Source: Legionella londiniensis (lineage in GTDB: Bacteria > Pseudomonadota > Gammaproteobacteria > Legionellales > Legionellaceae). Taken from it: a stretch of DNA of 64,000 nt. The notes beneath the pieces are model-generated. The model saw only the letters and a program-made list of their open reading frames with translations. It was not told the DNA's origin and searched no databases. The stretch spans positions 1-64,000 of the forward strand of contig NZ_LNYK01000010.1 in NCBI RefSeq assembly GCF_001467825.1, written 5' to 3'. Positions 9,197-17,883 of the stretch are shown piece after piece. Numbering within the stretch: the stretch's first letter is position 1; the number at the start of each line of letters is the position of its first letter. Both the position numbers and the translations under genes were made by a program.

Positions 9197-9709
9197 TCAA
9201 TTACACGTTTGTGTTTTCATTCGTCCCAAACGATTGATGATCAACCGGTAACACCCGCTTTTGTTACTCACCAGGAAATGTCCATTAATCATGCTGTTTT
9301 TTATGCCGGGTGAAAAAAGTAAAAAACTGTTCGATTGCAAGCCATGCCACCGAATATCACACCCTTTCATTGCCGATTGCCCCCATTCATGAATCATGGT
9401 TGGGGATAAGCGCGTCTGGCGGATGCCGTCATCCACAAACAGCACTAAACCGTTTTTCCATTGATTCATACCAGATTTGGGAGCAAGCACAACTTTTCTG
9501 CTATAAATTAAGGCCTGATTTCTTGAAAAAATAACGATGCTTTTGAGTTCACTCACGGCAGCTTGCAGATGATTTCTACTCAGGATTGACTGAACAAACG
9601 GAGGCGCAAAAAAGAATAACATCAATAAAATGCCAGTAGACACCAGTAACTCAAGCAGGGTAAAACCTGATTTTTTATAAAAGCAAGGCGCTTTTTTGAA
9701 TATATACAA
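9197..9709 (-). CDS. FimT/GspH-type minor pseudopilin (upstream copy)
   Basis: 170 residues with a longer prepilin leader of about 15 residues (KKSG|FTLLELLVS), Glu5 in the mature helix and a strong hydrophobic segment. The C-terminal domain has SRNQALIYSRKV and WKNGLVLFVDD in the positions where GspH/FimT proteins have them, and it ends with GC...C and GRMK close to the C-terminus. It resembles the gene directly downstream in layout but not closely in sequence, so the pair is either an old tandem duplication or two distinct minor pilins. The gene starts about 35 bases after the uracil-DNA glycosylase gene's stop region on the same strand. Confidence 0.85.
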   Translation of the reverse strand: MYIFKKAPCFYKKSGFTLLELLVSTGILLMLFFFAPPFVQSILSRNHLQAAVSELKSIVIFSRNQALIYSRKVVLAPKSGMNQWKNGLVLFVDDGIRQTRLSPTMIHEWGQSAMKGCDIRWHGLQSNSFLLFSPGIKNSMINGHFLVSNKSGCYRLIINRLGRMKTQTCN

Positions 9710-9744
9710 TGCTTAAACCTTCCATGGAATTAGGCTTTGCCCAG

Positions 9745-10407
9745 TTATGTCCAATAATCCTTATTCTTAAATGATAAACCGCTCAAAAATTGTCTGACTG
9801 CTAATAAGTCCTGGTATGCTTTTTTCTTATCTGCAGGATTGCGAAGCAGGTAAGCAGGGTGGTAGCTGACAAGAACCGGTTTTTGCTGGTATTGGTGAAT
9901 TTTATTTCTCATTGCGTTAAGCGGCAATGTTTTCCCGATCAAACAGGAGCCGGCAAAGCGTCCAACAGCAAGTATCAGCTTAGGGTCAATCAGTTTTATT
10001 TGCTCCCTGAGAAAACCTGTGCAGGCATCAAGCTCTTCCCTTTTCGGATCACGATTATCCGGTGGACGGCATTTAAGCACATTGGCAATATAAACATCTT
10101 CTTCCATCAGGCCAATGGTTTTCAGCATTTTATTCAATAATTGCCCAGCCTTTCCAACAAATGGCATTCCTTGTTTATCTTCATAATACCCTGGCGCCTC
10201 TCCAATAATCATTAAATTACTGTTTGGGTTTCCCCGGGCAAAAACGGTGCGTGATCGGGTTTTATGGAGTGTGCACCGCTTACATGCTGCAACTTCTCTT
10301 GCCAGCTTCTTAAGCTTCTCATCATTGCAGGGATTAATCTGCCGCTCAACCCAAACATCAATTCCCATTTGCTGAAGATAGAAGTTGCGTAGCTGTTGGT
10401 CATGCAT
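9745..10407 (-). CDS. Family 4 uracil-DNA glycosylase (4Fe-4S)
   Basis: Removes uracil from DNA, starting base-excision repair. Four cysteines fit the Fe-S cluster of this family: CKRC near residue 42, the Cys of VLKCRPP and the Cys of LDACTGF. Catalytic motifs are GEAPG (about residue 70), GMPFVGKAGQLLN and the C-terminal HPAYLLR. Length 220 residues, complete. Families 4 and 5 differ in the first motif; GEAPG with the rest favours family 4. It sits 10 bases downstream of pyrF. Confidence 0.92.
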   Translation of the reverse strand: MHDQQLRNFYLQQMGIDVWVERQINPCNDEKLKKLAREVAACKRCTLHKTRSRTVFARGNPNSNLMIIGEAPGYYEDKQGMPFVGKAGQLLNKMLKTIGLMEEDVYIANVLKCRPPDNRDPKREELDACTGFLREQIKLIDPKLILAVGRFAGSCLIGKTLPLNAMRNKIHQYQQKPVLVSYHPAYLLRNPADKKKAYQDLLAVRQFLSGLSFKNKDYWT

Positions 10408-10417
10408 AATAAAAATT

Positions 10418-11110
10418 TCAGGGTAAGCTTGATAAAATTGATTTTACCATTTCAGAAGGGTTTTCGGCCTCTGTTATCGGTCGTCCTATTACCAGGAAGT
10501 CACTGCCAAGTTTAACAGCTTGTTCTGGAGAAATAGTGCGCTTCTGATCATTTTTTGCTGTATTGGCAAAACGAATGCCCGGTGTAACAGTTAAAAAATC
10601 ATTCCCGCATGCTTCTTTAATCCTGCGCGCCTCTAAAGCGGATGAAACCACGCCATCCAAGCCAGCCCGCCTTGCCAGTAAAGCTAAATTCAAAACCTGG
10701 TCTTCAAGAGAATTTTCTATGCCAATTGAGGGTAACTCCCTTTGTTCCATGCTGGTTAATACCGTAACAGCTATCAGCAAGGGACGCTTTATACCAAATT
10801 CATCGAGTGCATTCTTAGCGGCAGCCATCATTGCTAATCCGCCTGATGCATGGACATTGATCATCCATACTCCGAGTTCAGCAGCAGCCACGCACGCTTT
10901 GGCAACTGTGTTTGGAATATCATGAAATTTTAAATCCAGAAAGACTTTAAAACCTCTTTTTACCAAATGGCGGACCAATTCAGGTCCGAATAATGTGAAC
11001 ATTTCATTACCAATTTTTAAGGCGCATTGAGCGGGATCAATTTTGTCAACCAATTCCAAAGCCTTATCTTTAACATGGTAATCAAGAGCAACAATCAGCT
11101 TTATAGACAC
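10418..11110 (-). CDS. pyrF: Orotidine 5'-phosphate decarboxylase
   Basis: Last step of UMP synthesis. The 230-residue TIM barrel has the catalytic [12 protein letters not shown] motif (Lys and Asp about residue 60), TPGIR and the phosphate-binding VIGRPIT near the C-terminus. Translation starts at a GTG three bases after the lapB stop, so the lapB-pyrF pair is likely co-translated, an arrangement shared with other gammaproteobacteria. Confidence 0.95.
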   Translation of the reverse strand: MSIKLIVALDYHVKDKALELVDKIDPAQCALKIGNEMFTLFGPELVRHLVKRGFKVFLDLKFHDIPNTVAKACVAAAELGVWMINVHASGGLAMMAAAKNALDEFGIKRPLLIAVTVLTSMEQRELPSIGIENSLEDQVLNLALLARRAGLDGVVSSALEARRIKEACGNDFLTVTPGIRFANTAKNDQKRTISPEQAVKLGSDFLVIGRPITEAENPSEMVKSILSSLP

Positions 11111-11113
11111 GGG

Positions 11114-12283
11114 TTAATCACCCTCCAGGCCATGAATGGGTTTAATTCTACCCCAGTGTTTGCAACTTGGACAGTGCCAATGCAGCAGCTTACCGCTGAA
11201 GCCGCACTGCCCGCACCGATATACAGGTTTATTGTCTATAAATTTGCTGGTGATATCATAAAGCATTTGTAATTTATCGCGAACTTTTCCGTGTGCGGAT
11301 TCCAAATGCCAATAAATTAAGCGGTTAAGTCCGCGAATTGAAGGGTGTTTACTTAATTGCATAGAAACAAAATCAATCGCATAATCGATATTATTCTCCT
11401 GCCGCAGATATTCACCTATCACAAAAATAACGGATGCCCTCGGATTATCAACCATGGTGTCCATTAAATACGCAATGCATTCATCCATTGCGTCTAACTC
11501 GCGATAGCAGCGCACCAGAGGCTCAATAATTTCTGTTAAAAATTCCGGATCCTGTTTTGGAACTTGTTTTAAAGCGTGGATTGCAAGTTTATATCGGCCT
11601 TTTTTGATTTCGAGGTCAGCAAGCATTAGGCTTGCACGTACGGAACGCTTATCAATTATTAATGCCTGGCGAATAACATTGTAGGCTTTATCAAAAGAAT
11701 TTTCTTTCAAAGCCTGATTTGCCATTTCACAATAATAATGGGCGGCCTGCGAAGCCATGGAGACTCCCGTGCTGGTTTCTAACCGCTTGCAGATTTCCAA
11801 CGCTTTTTCCCAGGCTTTTTCCTGCTGATATATCGCCAACAATCCATGCAGGCTGCAGGTCTCTTGAGTTCCTCCAAGTTCGAGTACTTCAGTAAAAATG
11901 CGCTCAGCACGATCAAACACACCGGCACTCATGTAATCATGCCCTAATGCCATCAGGGCCTCTTTTCGCTGAAGCACGCTTAGTTGGGGTCTTGCGATAA
12001 GATTTTGATGAATGCGAATGGCCCTGTCTACTTCACCGCGACGGCGGAATAAGCTACCCAGCGCCAAATGGGTTTCTACTGTATCACTGTCAACTTCCAG
12101 CAGTTTAATAAACACATCCACTGCTTTATCAGGTTGTTCATTTAAAAGATAATTCAAACCAACAACATATTCCCGCGATAAGCGATTGTCGAGCTGCCTC
12201 CCTTTATTAAGATAATTGCGGCTAGCAACCCACCAACCTGACCAGGCAGCTGCAGGCAATAATAATGGCCACAAATTAATCAT
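11114..12283 (-). CDS. lapB: LPS assembly regulator LapB (YciM)
   Basis: Membrane-anchored TPR protein that, with FtsH, controls LpxC turnover and so lipid A synthesis. One N-terminal membrane helix (about residues 3-18) is followed by a long run of tetratricopeptide repeats (about 35-340). The end carries a rubredoxin-like metal knuckle with two CxxC pairs (CGQCGF and CPSCKHWG). The 389 residues equal the E. coli protein. lapA lies upstream but is separated by about 225 bases holding palindromes, instead of overlapping as in E. coli. Confidence 0.93.
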   Translation of the reverse strand: MINLWPLLLPAAAWSGWWVASRNYLNKGRQLDNRLSREYVVGLNYLLNEQPDKAVDVFIKLLEVDSDTVETHLALGSLFRRRGEVDRAIRIHQNLIARPQLSVLQRKEALMALGHDYMSAGVFDRAERIFTEVLELGGTQETCSLHGLLAIYQQEKAWEKALEICKRLETSTGVSMASQAAHYYCEMANQALKENSFDKAYNVIRQALIIDKRSVRASLMLADLEIKKGRYKLAIHALKQVPKQDPEFLTEIIEPLVRCYRELDAMDECIAYLMDTMVDNPRASVIFVIGEYLRQENNIDYAIDFVSMQLSKHPSIRGLNRLIYWHLESAHGKVRDKLQMLYDITSKFIDNKPVYRCGQCGFSGKLLHWHCPSCKHWGRIKPIHGLEGD

Positions 12284-12400
12284 TAAAATCTCCGCGAAGG
12301 TTTTTATCAGTTTTTTTAATTTAAATAAATCCTGAATATCCTGTGCCTTTTATATTTAATTTTGACAGCAACATTGAACGGTTTTTACTATTTTAATGCC

Positions 12401-12475
12401 ATTCCCGCAAAGGCGGAAACCCACGCTTCACCTGACAGCACCAATTTTCAAAATAGCTTCCAGCGAAGCGGGAAG
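12401..12475. repeat. Pair of REP-like palindromes between lapA and lapB
   Basis: Two short GC-rich hairpins in an AT-rich gap: TTCCCGC-AAAG-GCGGAAA (12402-12419) and CTTCCAGC-GAA-GCGGGAAG (12457-12475). The second stem has a single mismatch. They resemble each other in inverse orientation, like the CATTCCCGC/GCGGGAA extragenic palindromes scattered in many proteobacteria. The rest of the 225-base gap is AT-rich with no gene. Genome copy number is needed to confirm a repeat family. Confidence 0.5.
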
Positions 12476-12508
12476 ACAATAACCAGTCAACATTCAATAA
12501 AAACGGTA

Positions 12509-12799
12509 CTAATGTTGATCTCTCAAGGGAATAGCACGCAAATTTCTTATTTCTTTTTCATTGATCTGTAATTGGCTTTTTAATTTACGGTATTCCAATT
12601 TTAACCGCCAATATTTAAATAAACAGATTATATAGCCAAGCAGCATACCTGCGCCAAACATCAAAGTCAGAAGTAAAGAAGTCGGAAGTGTAAAACGGGT
12701 AAAATAAAAATTAACCTGCATTGGTGCGGCATTGAGTACTGCAAAGCTGACGCCCGCCAAAACCAGTAAGAGATAAAATACAATCATGACTATCCGCAT
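12509..12799 (-). CDS. lapA: LPS assembly protein LapA (DUF1049)
   Basis: Small inner-membrane protein of 96 residues with two transmembrane helices (about 5-24 and 42-64) and a basic coiled-coil tail (KYWRLKLEYRKLK). This layout is that of LapA/YciS, partner of LapB in LPS assembly control. An AAAGGATG ribosome site precedes the ATG at 12799. The ihfB gene that lies between rpsA and lapA in enterobacteria is absent here. Confidence 0.88.
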   Translation of the reverse strand: MRIVMIVFYLLLVLAGVSFAVLNAAPMQVNFYFTRFTLPTSLLLTLMFGAGMLLGYIICLFKYWRLKLEYRKLKSQLQINEKEIRNLRAIPLRDQH

Positions 12800-12990
12800 G
12801 CAATCATCCTTTTTAAATCGTGGAAGAGACTAATACACCAGAATCCTTGGAAGATAATGATTGTCACTCCATTTCAACAAAAACACAACCCGTCGAATAG
12901 CAATAATTCAGACCGTCATAAATCAGATTGACTAACCATTCTACATGTTATCTTTTTTGACCTATAGGCATTCAGGTGTGTAATTACAGT

Positions 12991-13022
12991 AAAAAAAAAG
13001 CGTAGGTAAACTACGCTTTTTT
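12991..13022 (-). terminator. Rho-independent terminator of rpsA
   Basis: Six-base GC-containing stem GCGTAG / CTACGC (13000-13005 with 13011-13016), extended by A/T pairs. A run of nine A on the plus strand (12991-12999) gives a U-tract on the minus-strand transcript. It lies 16 bases after the rpsA stop. Confidence 0.85.
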
Positions 13023-13037
13023 AAAAAATCACAAAAA

Positions 13038-14714
13038 TTATTCACCTTCTTTGGAGCCCATTTTTTCCTTTAACAGATCTCCTAATGTGGTAGTAGCTTC
13101 GCCACTTCGAGAATATTTTTTAATGGCTTCAGCTTGATCCTGAGCATCTTTTGCCTTAACAGAAAGTGAAATTGTGCGATTTTTTCTATCAATGTTGATA
13201 ATTTTTGCTTCAACTTCATCGCCCTCTTTGATCAAGGCAGAAGCATCTTCCACTTTTTCTTCAGAGAGATCATTTGCGCGGATTGTGCCAAAAACTTCAT
13301 CAGCAAGCTCAACAACCACGTGTTTGGGATCCACAGCTGTTACCTTGCCTTTGACAATTGAACCCTTGCCATGAGCATCAACATAACTGGAGAAGTTATC
13401 GCCTTCCAGTTGCTTCAAGCCCAAGGAAATGCGCTCTCTTTCTGCATCAATACCAAGAATAACTGCCTCAAGCTCCTGGCCTTTCTTGTATTGCTTAACT
13501 GCTTCCTCTCCAGGCATGTCCCAGGAAATGTCAGAAAGATGAACAAGCCCATCAATGTCGCCTTCAAGGCCAATAAAGATGCCAAAATCGGTAATAGAGC
13601 GAATTTTTCCGCGAACTTTTTCGCCTTTGCTGTGATTTTGCGCAAATTGCTCCCAGGGGTTGCCAACGCATTGTTTCATACCCAGAGAAATGCGGCGACG
13701 CTCTTCATCAATTTCAAGAACCATTACTTCAACTTCATCGCCGAGAGACACAACTTTACTTGGATGAACGTTTTTATTTGTCCAGTCCATTTCAGACATG
13801 TGCACAAGACCTTCAACGCCTTCCTCGATTTCAACAAAGCAGCCATAATCAGTGATGTTGGTTACTTTTCCATGCAAGCGTTTACCAATTGGATATCTTT
13901 CAACCAAATCAACCCAAGGATCGTTGCCTAATTGCTTCATGCCAAGCGATACACGATTGCGCTCGCTGTCAAAGCTTAATACTTTAACTTTTACATCCTG
14001 GCCAACGCTTAGTACCTCACTTGGATGTTTAACCCGCTTCCAGGAAATATCCGTGATATGCAAGAGACCGTCAATACCGCCCAGATCAATAAAGGCGCCA
14101 TAATCGGTAAGATTTTTTACGATACCATGCAGCACCTGGCCTTCGTGCAGAGATTCAAGTAATGCCTGACGATCAGCGCTGCTTTCCTCTTCAACTACCG
14201 CACGTCGGGAAACAACAATGTTATTGCGCTTGACATCCATTTTAATGACTTTGAATTCAAGCTCTTTGCCTTCTAAATAAGATGGGTCTCTAACTGGTCG
14301 AACATCCACCAATGAACCGGGCAGGAACGCACGAATAGAACCAATCTCTACTGTAAAACCGCCTTTTACTTTACCAGAAATTAAACCGGTAACCGTTTCG
14401 TTATTCTCATATGATTTTGATAGTTTACGCCATGCTTCCTGACGTTTTGCTTTCTCGCGAGACAGTATTGTTTCGCCGTGACCATCTTCAACCGAATCCA
14501 AAGCAACTTCGACTGAATCTCCAATACTAATTTCAATATCGCCGTTCTTGTCTTGAAATTCTTCAATTGGGACAATCCCTTCCGATTTTAAGCCGGCATT
14601 TAACGTGACATAGTCATCGTCAATATCAATGACTTTTGCTGATATAATTGCACCGGGATAAAACTGGGTCCCTGCGATACTTTCTTCGAATAATTCTTTA
14701 AAACTTTCAGACAT
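13038..14714 (-). CDS. rpsA: 30S ribosomal protein S1
   Basis: Largest ribosomal protein, needed for mRNA recruitment on structured or weak ribosome sites. 558 residues with six S1/OB-fold repeats. The four central ones show the [16 protein letters not shown]-type signature (about residues 195-445), the first two are more diverged ribosome-binding repeats and the last is degenerate. Upstream and on the same strand are cmk, aroA, serC and gyrA, a conserved gammaproteobacterial order. A strong terminator follows. Confidence 0.96.
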   Translation of the reverse strand: MSESFKELFEESIAGTQFYPGAIISAKVIDIDDDYVTLNAGLKSEGIVPIEEFQDKNGDIEISIGDSVEVALDSVEDGHGETILSREKAKRQEAWRKLSKSYENNETVTGLISGKVKGGFTVEIGSIRAFLPGSLVDVRPVRDPSYLEGKELEFKVIKMDVKRNNIVVSRRAVVEEESSADRQALLESLHEGQVLHGIVKNLTDYGAFIDLGGIDGLLHITDISWKRVKHPSEVLSVGQDVKVKVLSFDSERNRVSLGMKQLGNDPWVDLVERYPIGKRLHGKVTNITDYGCFVEIEEGVEGLVHMSEMDWTNKNVHPSKVVSLGDEVEVMVLEIDEERRRISLGMKQCVGNPWEQFAQNHSKGEKVRGKIRSITDFGIFIGLEGDIDGLVHLSDISWDMPGEEAVKQYKKGQELEAVILGIDAERERISLGLKQLEGDNFSSYVDAHGKGSIVKGKVTAVDPKHVVVELADEVFGTIRANDLSEEKVEDASALIKEGDEVEAKIINIDRKNRTISLSVKAKDAQDQAEAIKKYSRSGEATTTLGDLLKEKMGSKEGE

Positions 14715-14779
14715 GTTAATAAACTCTTTAGTAAAAAAATGGAATCAGAGATCCTCTCTTCATCCCCCCATTATCGATA

Positions 14780-15466
14780 TTATTGATTTAATATACGATC
14801 ATTAACTAATTTTAATACATAGTTAAATACTTGTACAACAGTTAGCCGCGTTGTATCCACAAAAACCGCATCATCAGCCGGCCTTAGCGGAGCATGAGCA
14901 CGATTCTTATCCCTCTCATCTCGTGATCTGAGTTCTTCAGCGACTTGCGCGAGGCTAACATCATTTTCCTTTTCTTTCAACTGTAAATACCGCCGCTTGA
15001 TTCTTTCTTCTTCTGTGGCATATAAATAAATTTTCAAATCTGCATTGGGAAATACAACTGTGCCCATATCCCGTCCATCTGTAACAAGGCCGGGGGGCCT
15101 TGCAAAATCCCGTTGTTTGGCAAGCAAGGCTTCCCGTACCTCAGGAATACTGGCTACTATTGAGGCATCCTGACCGCACTGTTCAGAACGAATTTCTTCG
15201 CTTACGTCTTTTCCTTCCAGAAATATCCGGCATTTCGAATCGTTGGTCTTAAAATGAAAATCAAGATCTCCTGCAAGCGCTGCAAGCTTGTTTTTTTCAG
15301 ACAACCCGATATTTTTTTTATTCGCAGCCAGTGCCAGTACACGGTAAATTGCGCCGCTATCTAAAAAATTCCAATTCAGATGATTCGCTAATCGCAAACT
15401 GATAGTCCCCTTCCCAGTGCCGCTTGGTCCATCCAGGGTAATAATCGGGACATGGTTATTGGTCAT
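14780..15466 (-). CDS. cmk: Cytidylate kinase
   Basis: Phosphorylates CMP and dCMP. P-loop DGPSGTGKGT at about residues 12-21, the NMP-binding LDSGAIYR, and DGRDMGTVVFP plus RRYLQLKE in the expected places. 228 residues, normal. Start at ATG 15466 with AGGAAA eight bases upstream. It lies 65 bases upstream of rpsA and 18 bases after aroA. Confidence 0.95.
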   Translation of the reverse strand: MTNNHVPIITLDGPSGTGKGTISLRLANHLNWNFLDSGAIYRVLALAANKKNIGLSEKNKLAALAGDLDFHFKTNDSKCRIFLEGKDVSEEIRSEQCGQDASIVASIPEVREALLAKQRDFARPPGLVTDGRDMGTVVFPNADLKIYLYATEEERIKRRYLQLKEKENDVSLAQVAEELRSRDERDKNRAHAPLRPADDAVFVDTTRLTVVQVFNYVLKLVNDRILNQ

Positions 15467-15484
15467 AATCGGTTTCCTGCATTC

Positions 15485-16789
15485 TTATTGTTGACTGATT
15501 GCCAGATTGACTTGGCGTGCGGTATCCAAAAAACTTGGAAACGAGGTAGCAACGTTCATGCAATCTTTAATCACAACCGGTGATTTTGCTGCAGCGCCTG
15601 CAATTGAAAAAGCCATCGCTATACGATGGTCTTTTCTGCTGTCGACCACTCCGCCGCCAAGAGTGCCTCCTTTTAGAAAAACGCCATCATCGAGTGCCTG
15701 AGCTTCAATGCCAAGGCGCTGCAATCCATCGACCATGGCAGCAATGCGATCACTTTCTTTTAAGCGCAGCTCTCTCGCTCCGTGCAATAACGTATGTCCT
15801 TTGGCGCATGCGGCAGCAACCAGAATAACTGGAAATTCATCAATGGCAAGAGGCACAAGATTGGCAGGAATATCAATTCCTTCAAGCGGGGCATGACTGA
15901 CACATAAGTCAGCGACCAACTCTTCGCCGCACAAACGCTTATTGCTAAAGCTGATGTCTGCGCCCATTAGCTGCAATATTTGAATAATACCTGTTCTCGT
16001 AGGATTTATACCCACATTTCTGATGAACAGCTTAGATCCTGGAATGATGGTTGCCGCAACAATAAAAAACGCTGCTGAAGATATATCTCCAGGCACAATC
16101 ACATCTGTGCCCTGACACTCACTTGCAGCATTAATAATGATCGCATTATCCATTTTTTGCAAAGGATAAGAAAAAGCGGTCAGCATTCTTTCGGTATGAT
16201 CACGCGTCAAGCCAGGTTCAATGATACAGGTTTCACCTTCTGCATACATGCCGGCCAAAATTAAACAGGATTTAACCTGGGCGCTGACTTCAGGCATTTC
16301 ATAGGTAATGCCCTGAAGTTTCTGACCACCATGTATTCGGATGGGCGGCTTGCCGTCGGCAGTAGCAATATCTGCACCCATTTTAATCAAGGGACGTGCC
16401 ACCCGCTCCATCGGTCGCAGCATTAAGCTCGCATCCCCCGTTAATTCGCTATCGAAGGGTTGAGCCGCTAAAAGACCGGAAAGCAAACGCATCGTGGTAC
16501 CTGAATTGCCGCAATCAATTACTGATGATGGGGCTTTCAAGCCATATTTTCCAACGCCGTGTATGATAACTCTTTTAGCGACAGGCCCTTCAATACGGAC
16601 ACCCATGTCTTGAAATGCCCTAAGTGTTGCCAAACAATCTTCGCTTTCTAAAAATCCGTTGATGCTGGTGATGCCTTTGGCAATTGCGCCCAAAATTAAT
16701 GCCCGGTGAGAAATAGATTTATCGCCAGGTACGACGATATCCCCTTCAATTGCCTTAACTGGCTTACTGATAAAATCATAGGGTGTCAT
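15485..16789 (-). CDS. aroA: 3-phosphoshikimate 1-carboxyvinyltransferase (EPSP synthase)
   Basis: Sixth step of the shikimate pathway. Start chosen at ATG 16789, which overlaps the serC stop as ATGA and gives 434 residues. Motifs: PGDKSISHRA near residue 23 (Lys and Ser phosphate contacts), GNSGTTMRLL, LTGDASLMLRPM, and C-terminal LRLKESDRIAAM and DHRIAMAF. The Gly-Asn-Ser-Gly-Thr-Thr-Met-Arg segment around residue 90 has Thr-Thr-Met where the E. coli enzyme has Thr-Ala-Met, and the LTGDASLMLRPM region is that of class II-like enzymes; I do not infer inhibitor sensitivity from this. Confidence 0.95.
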   Translation of the reverse strand: MTPYDFISKPVKAIEGDIVVPGDKSISHRALILGAIAKGITSINGFLESEDCLATLRAFQDMGVRIEGPVAKRVIIHGVGKYGLKAPSSVIDCGNSGTTMRLLSGLLAAQPFDSELTGDASLMLRPMERVARPLIKMGADIATADGKPPIRIHGGQKLQGITYEMPEVSAQVKSCLILAGMYAEGETCIIEPGLTRDHTERMLTAFSYPLQKMDNAIIINAASECQGTDVIVPGDISSAAFFIVAATIIPGSKLFIRNVGINPTRTGIIQILQLMGADISFSNKRLCGEELVADLCVSHAPLEGIDIPANLVPLAIDEFPVILVAAACAKGHTLLHGARELRLKESDRIAAMVDGLQRLGIEAQALDDGVFLKGGTLGGGVVDSRKDHRIAMAFSIAGAAAKSPVVIKDCMNVATSFPSFLDTARQVNLAISQQ

Positions 16790-17883
16790 GAATGGTGCTC
16801 CTCTGCAAAACACTGCATAAACTCTATCAGAGAATCAACGCCATCCATGGGCATTGCATTGTATATGCTCGCTCGCAACCCGCCTGTAATCCTGTGGCCT
16901 TTTAGGGCAATCAAGCCGTTTTTTCGCGCCTGTTGTAAAAACAGATCCTCAAGATCTTTGCGTACCAACGAAAAACAGACATTCATGATGGAACGCGCGT
17001 TTTTTTGCACTTTACACTCATAAAAAGTTGATGTATCAATAAATTGATACAGTTTATCAGCCTTCAGGCGGTTTTTCCTATATAATTCCCTTATCCCGCC
17101 CTGCGTTTTAACCCATTGGAACATTTTTGCAGCCAGGTAACAATTAAAAACAGGAGGGGTGGCATAAAGCGAATGATTTTGTGCGTGAACCCGATAGTCG
17201 AGCATGGTAGGGATTGGGTGGCTGGTTTTTTTTTCCAGTAAAGCGCTATCAATAATCACAATGGTTAGTCCGGCAATAGCAATATTTTTCTGTGCTCCGG
17301 CAAAAATTAAGCCATAATCCGAGACATTGATAGGCTCGGATAACAGACAAGAAGTCATATCAGCCACCAGGGGTATCCCGCCGGCATCTGGCTTTTCATG
17401 AAATTGCACCCCATTTATGGTTTCATTAGGGGTATAATAGAGATATGCGGTATCGTCCTGAATTATCCAGTCTGCAGGAGATGGCAGAGTGAAAAAATTC
17501 TGAGGAGAAGAGCTTGCGACACAATAGGCTTGTCCTGAACATTTTTGTGCTTCTTCATAGGCAAGTGATGACCAAACTCCCGAGATAATATAGCCCGCCT
17601 TTTTATCGTTGGCTAAAAGGTTCATTGGAATCATTGCAAATTGCGTTCTAGCCGCACCGCCTAAAAACAAGACATGATAGTTTTCGGGAATATTAAGCAA
17701 AATGCGCAAATCAGTTTCAGCTTCGCGCATTAATTGCTTGAATTCATCTGAACGATGGCCTATTTCAAGAATTGAAGCGCCTTGCCCCCGCCAATCAAGC
17801 AATTCCTCCTGCGCTTCTTTTAAAAGAGACTCTGGCAACATCGCAGGACCCGCACCAAAGTTGTATGGCCTACTCCTCTTCAT
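16786..17883 (-). CDS. serC: Phosphoserine aminotransferase
   Basis: PLP enzyme of serine and pyridoxal phosphate synthesis. It opens [14 protein letters not shown] and has the PLP lysine in [12 protein letters not shown], about residue 195. I start at ATG 17883, which makes 365 residues and a 14-base overlap with the gyrA end. A longer reading frame upstream lies inside gyrA and has no family similarity. It overlaps aroA by 4 bases, so gyrA-serC-aroA are coupled. Confidence 0.94.
   Translation of the reverse strand: MKRSRPYNFGAGPAMLPESLLKEAQEELLDWRGQGASILEIGHRSDEFKQLMREAETDLRILLNIPENYHVLFLGGAARTQFAMIPMNLLANDKKAGYIISGVWSSLAYEEAQKCSGQAYCVASSSPQNFFTLPSPADWIIQDDTAYLYYTPNETINGVQFHEKPDAGGIPLVADMTSCLLSEPINVSDYGLIFAGAQKNIAIAGLTIVIIDSALLEKKTSHPIPTMLDYRVHAQNHSLYATPPVFNCYLAAKMFQWVKTQGGIRELYRKNRLKADKLYQFIDTSTFYECKVQKNARSIMNVCFSLVRKDLEDLFLQQARKNGLIALKGHRITGGLRASIYNAMPMDGVDSLIEFMQCFAEEHHS

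Noticed and set aside
13371-13931. Long open frame on the plus strand inside rpsA (186 codons)
   Set aside because: It is antisense to a fully conserved S1 protein, has no ribosome site and no recognisable domain; a codon-bias shadow. The same applies to antisense frames inside E2 (25652-26191), mreB (51343-51777) and the antiporter (56996-57412).
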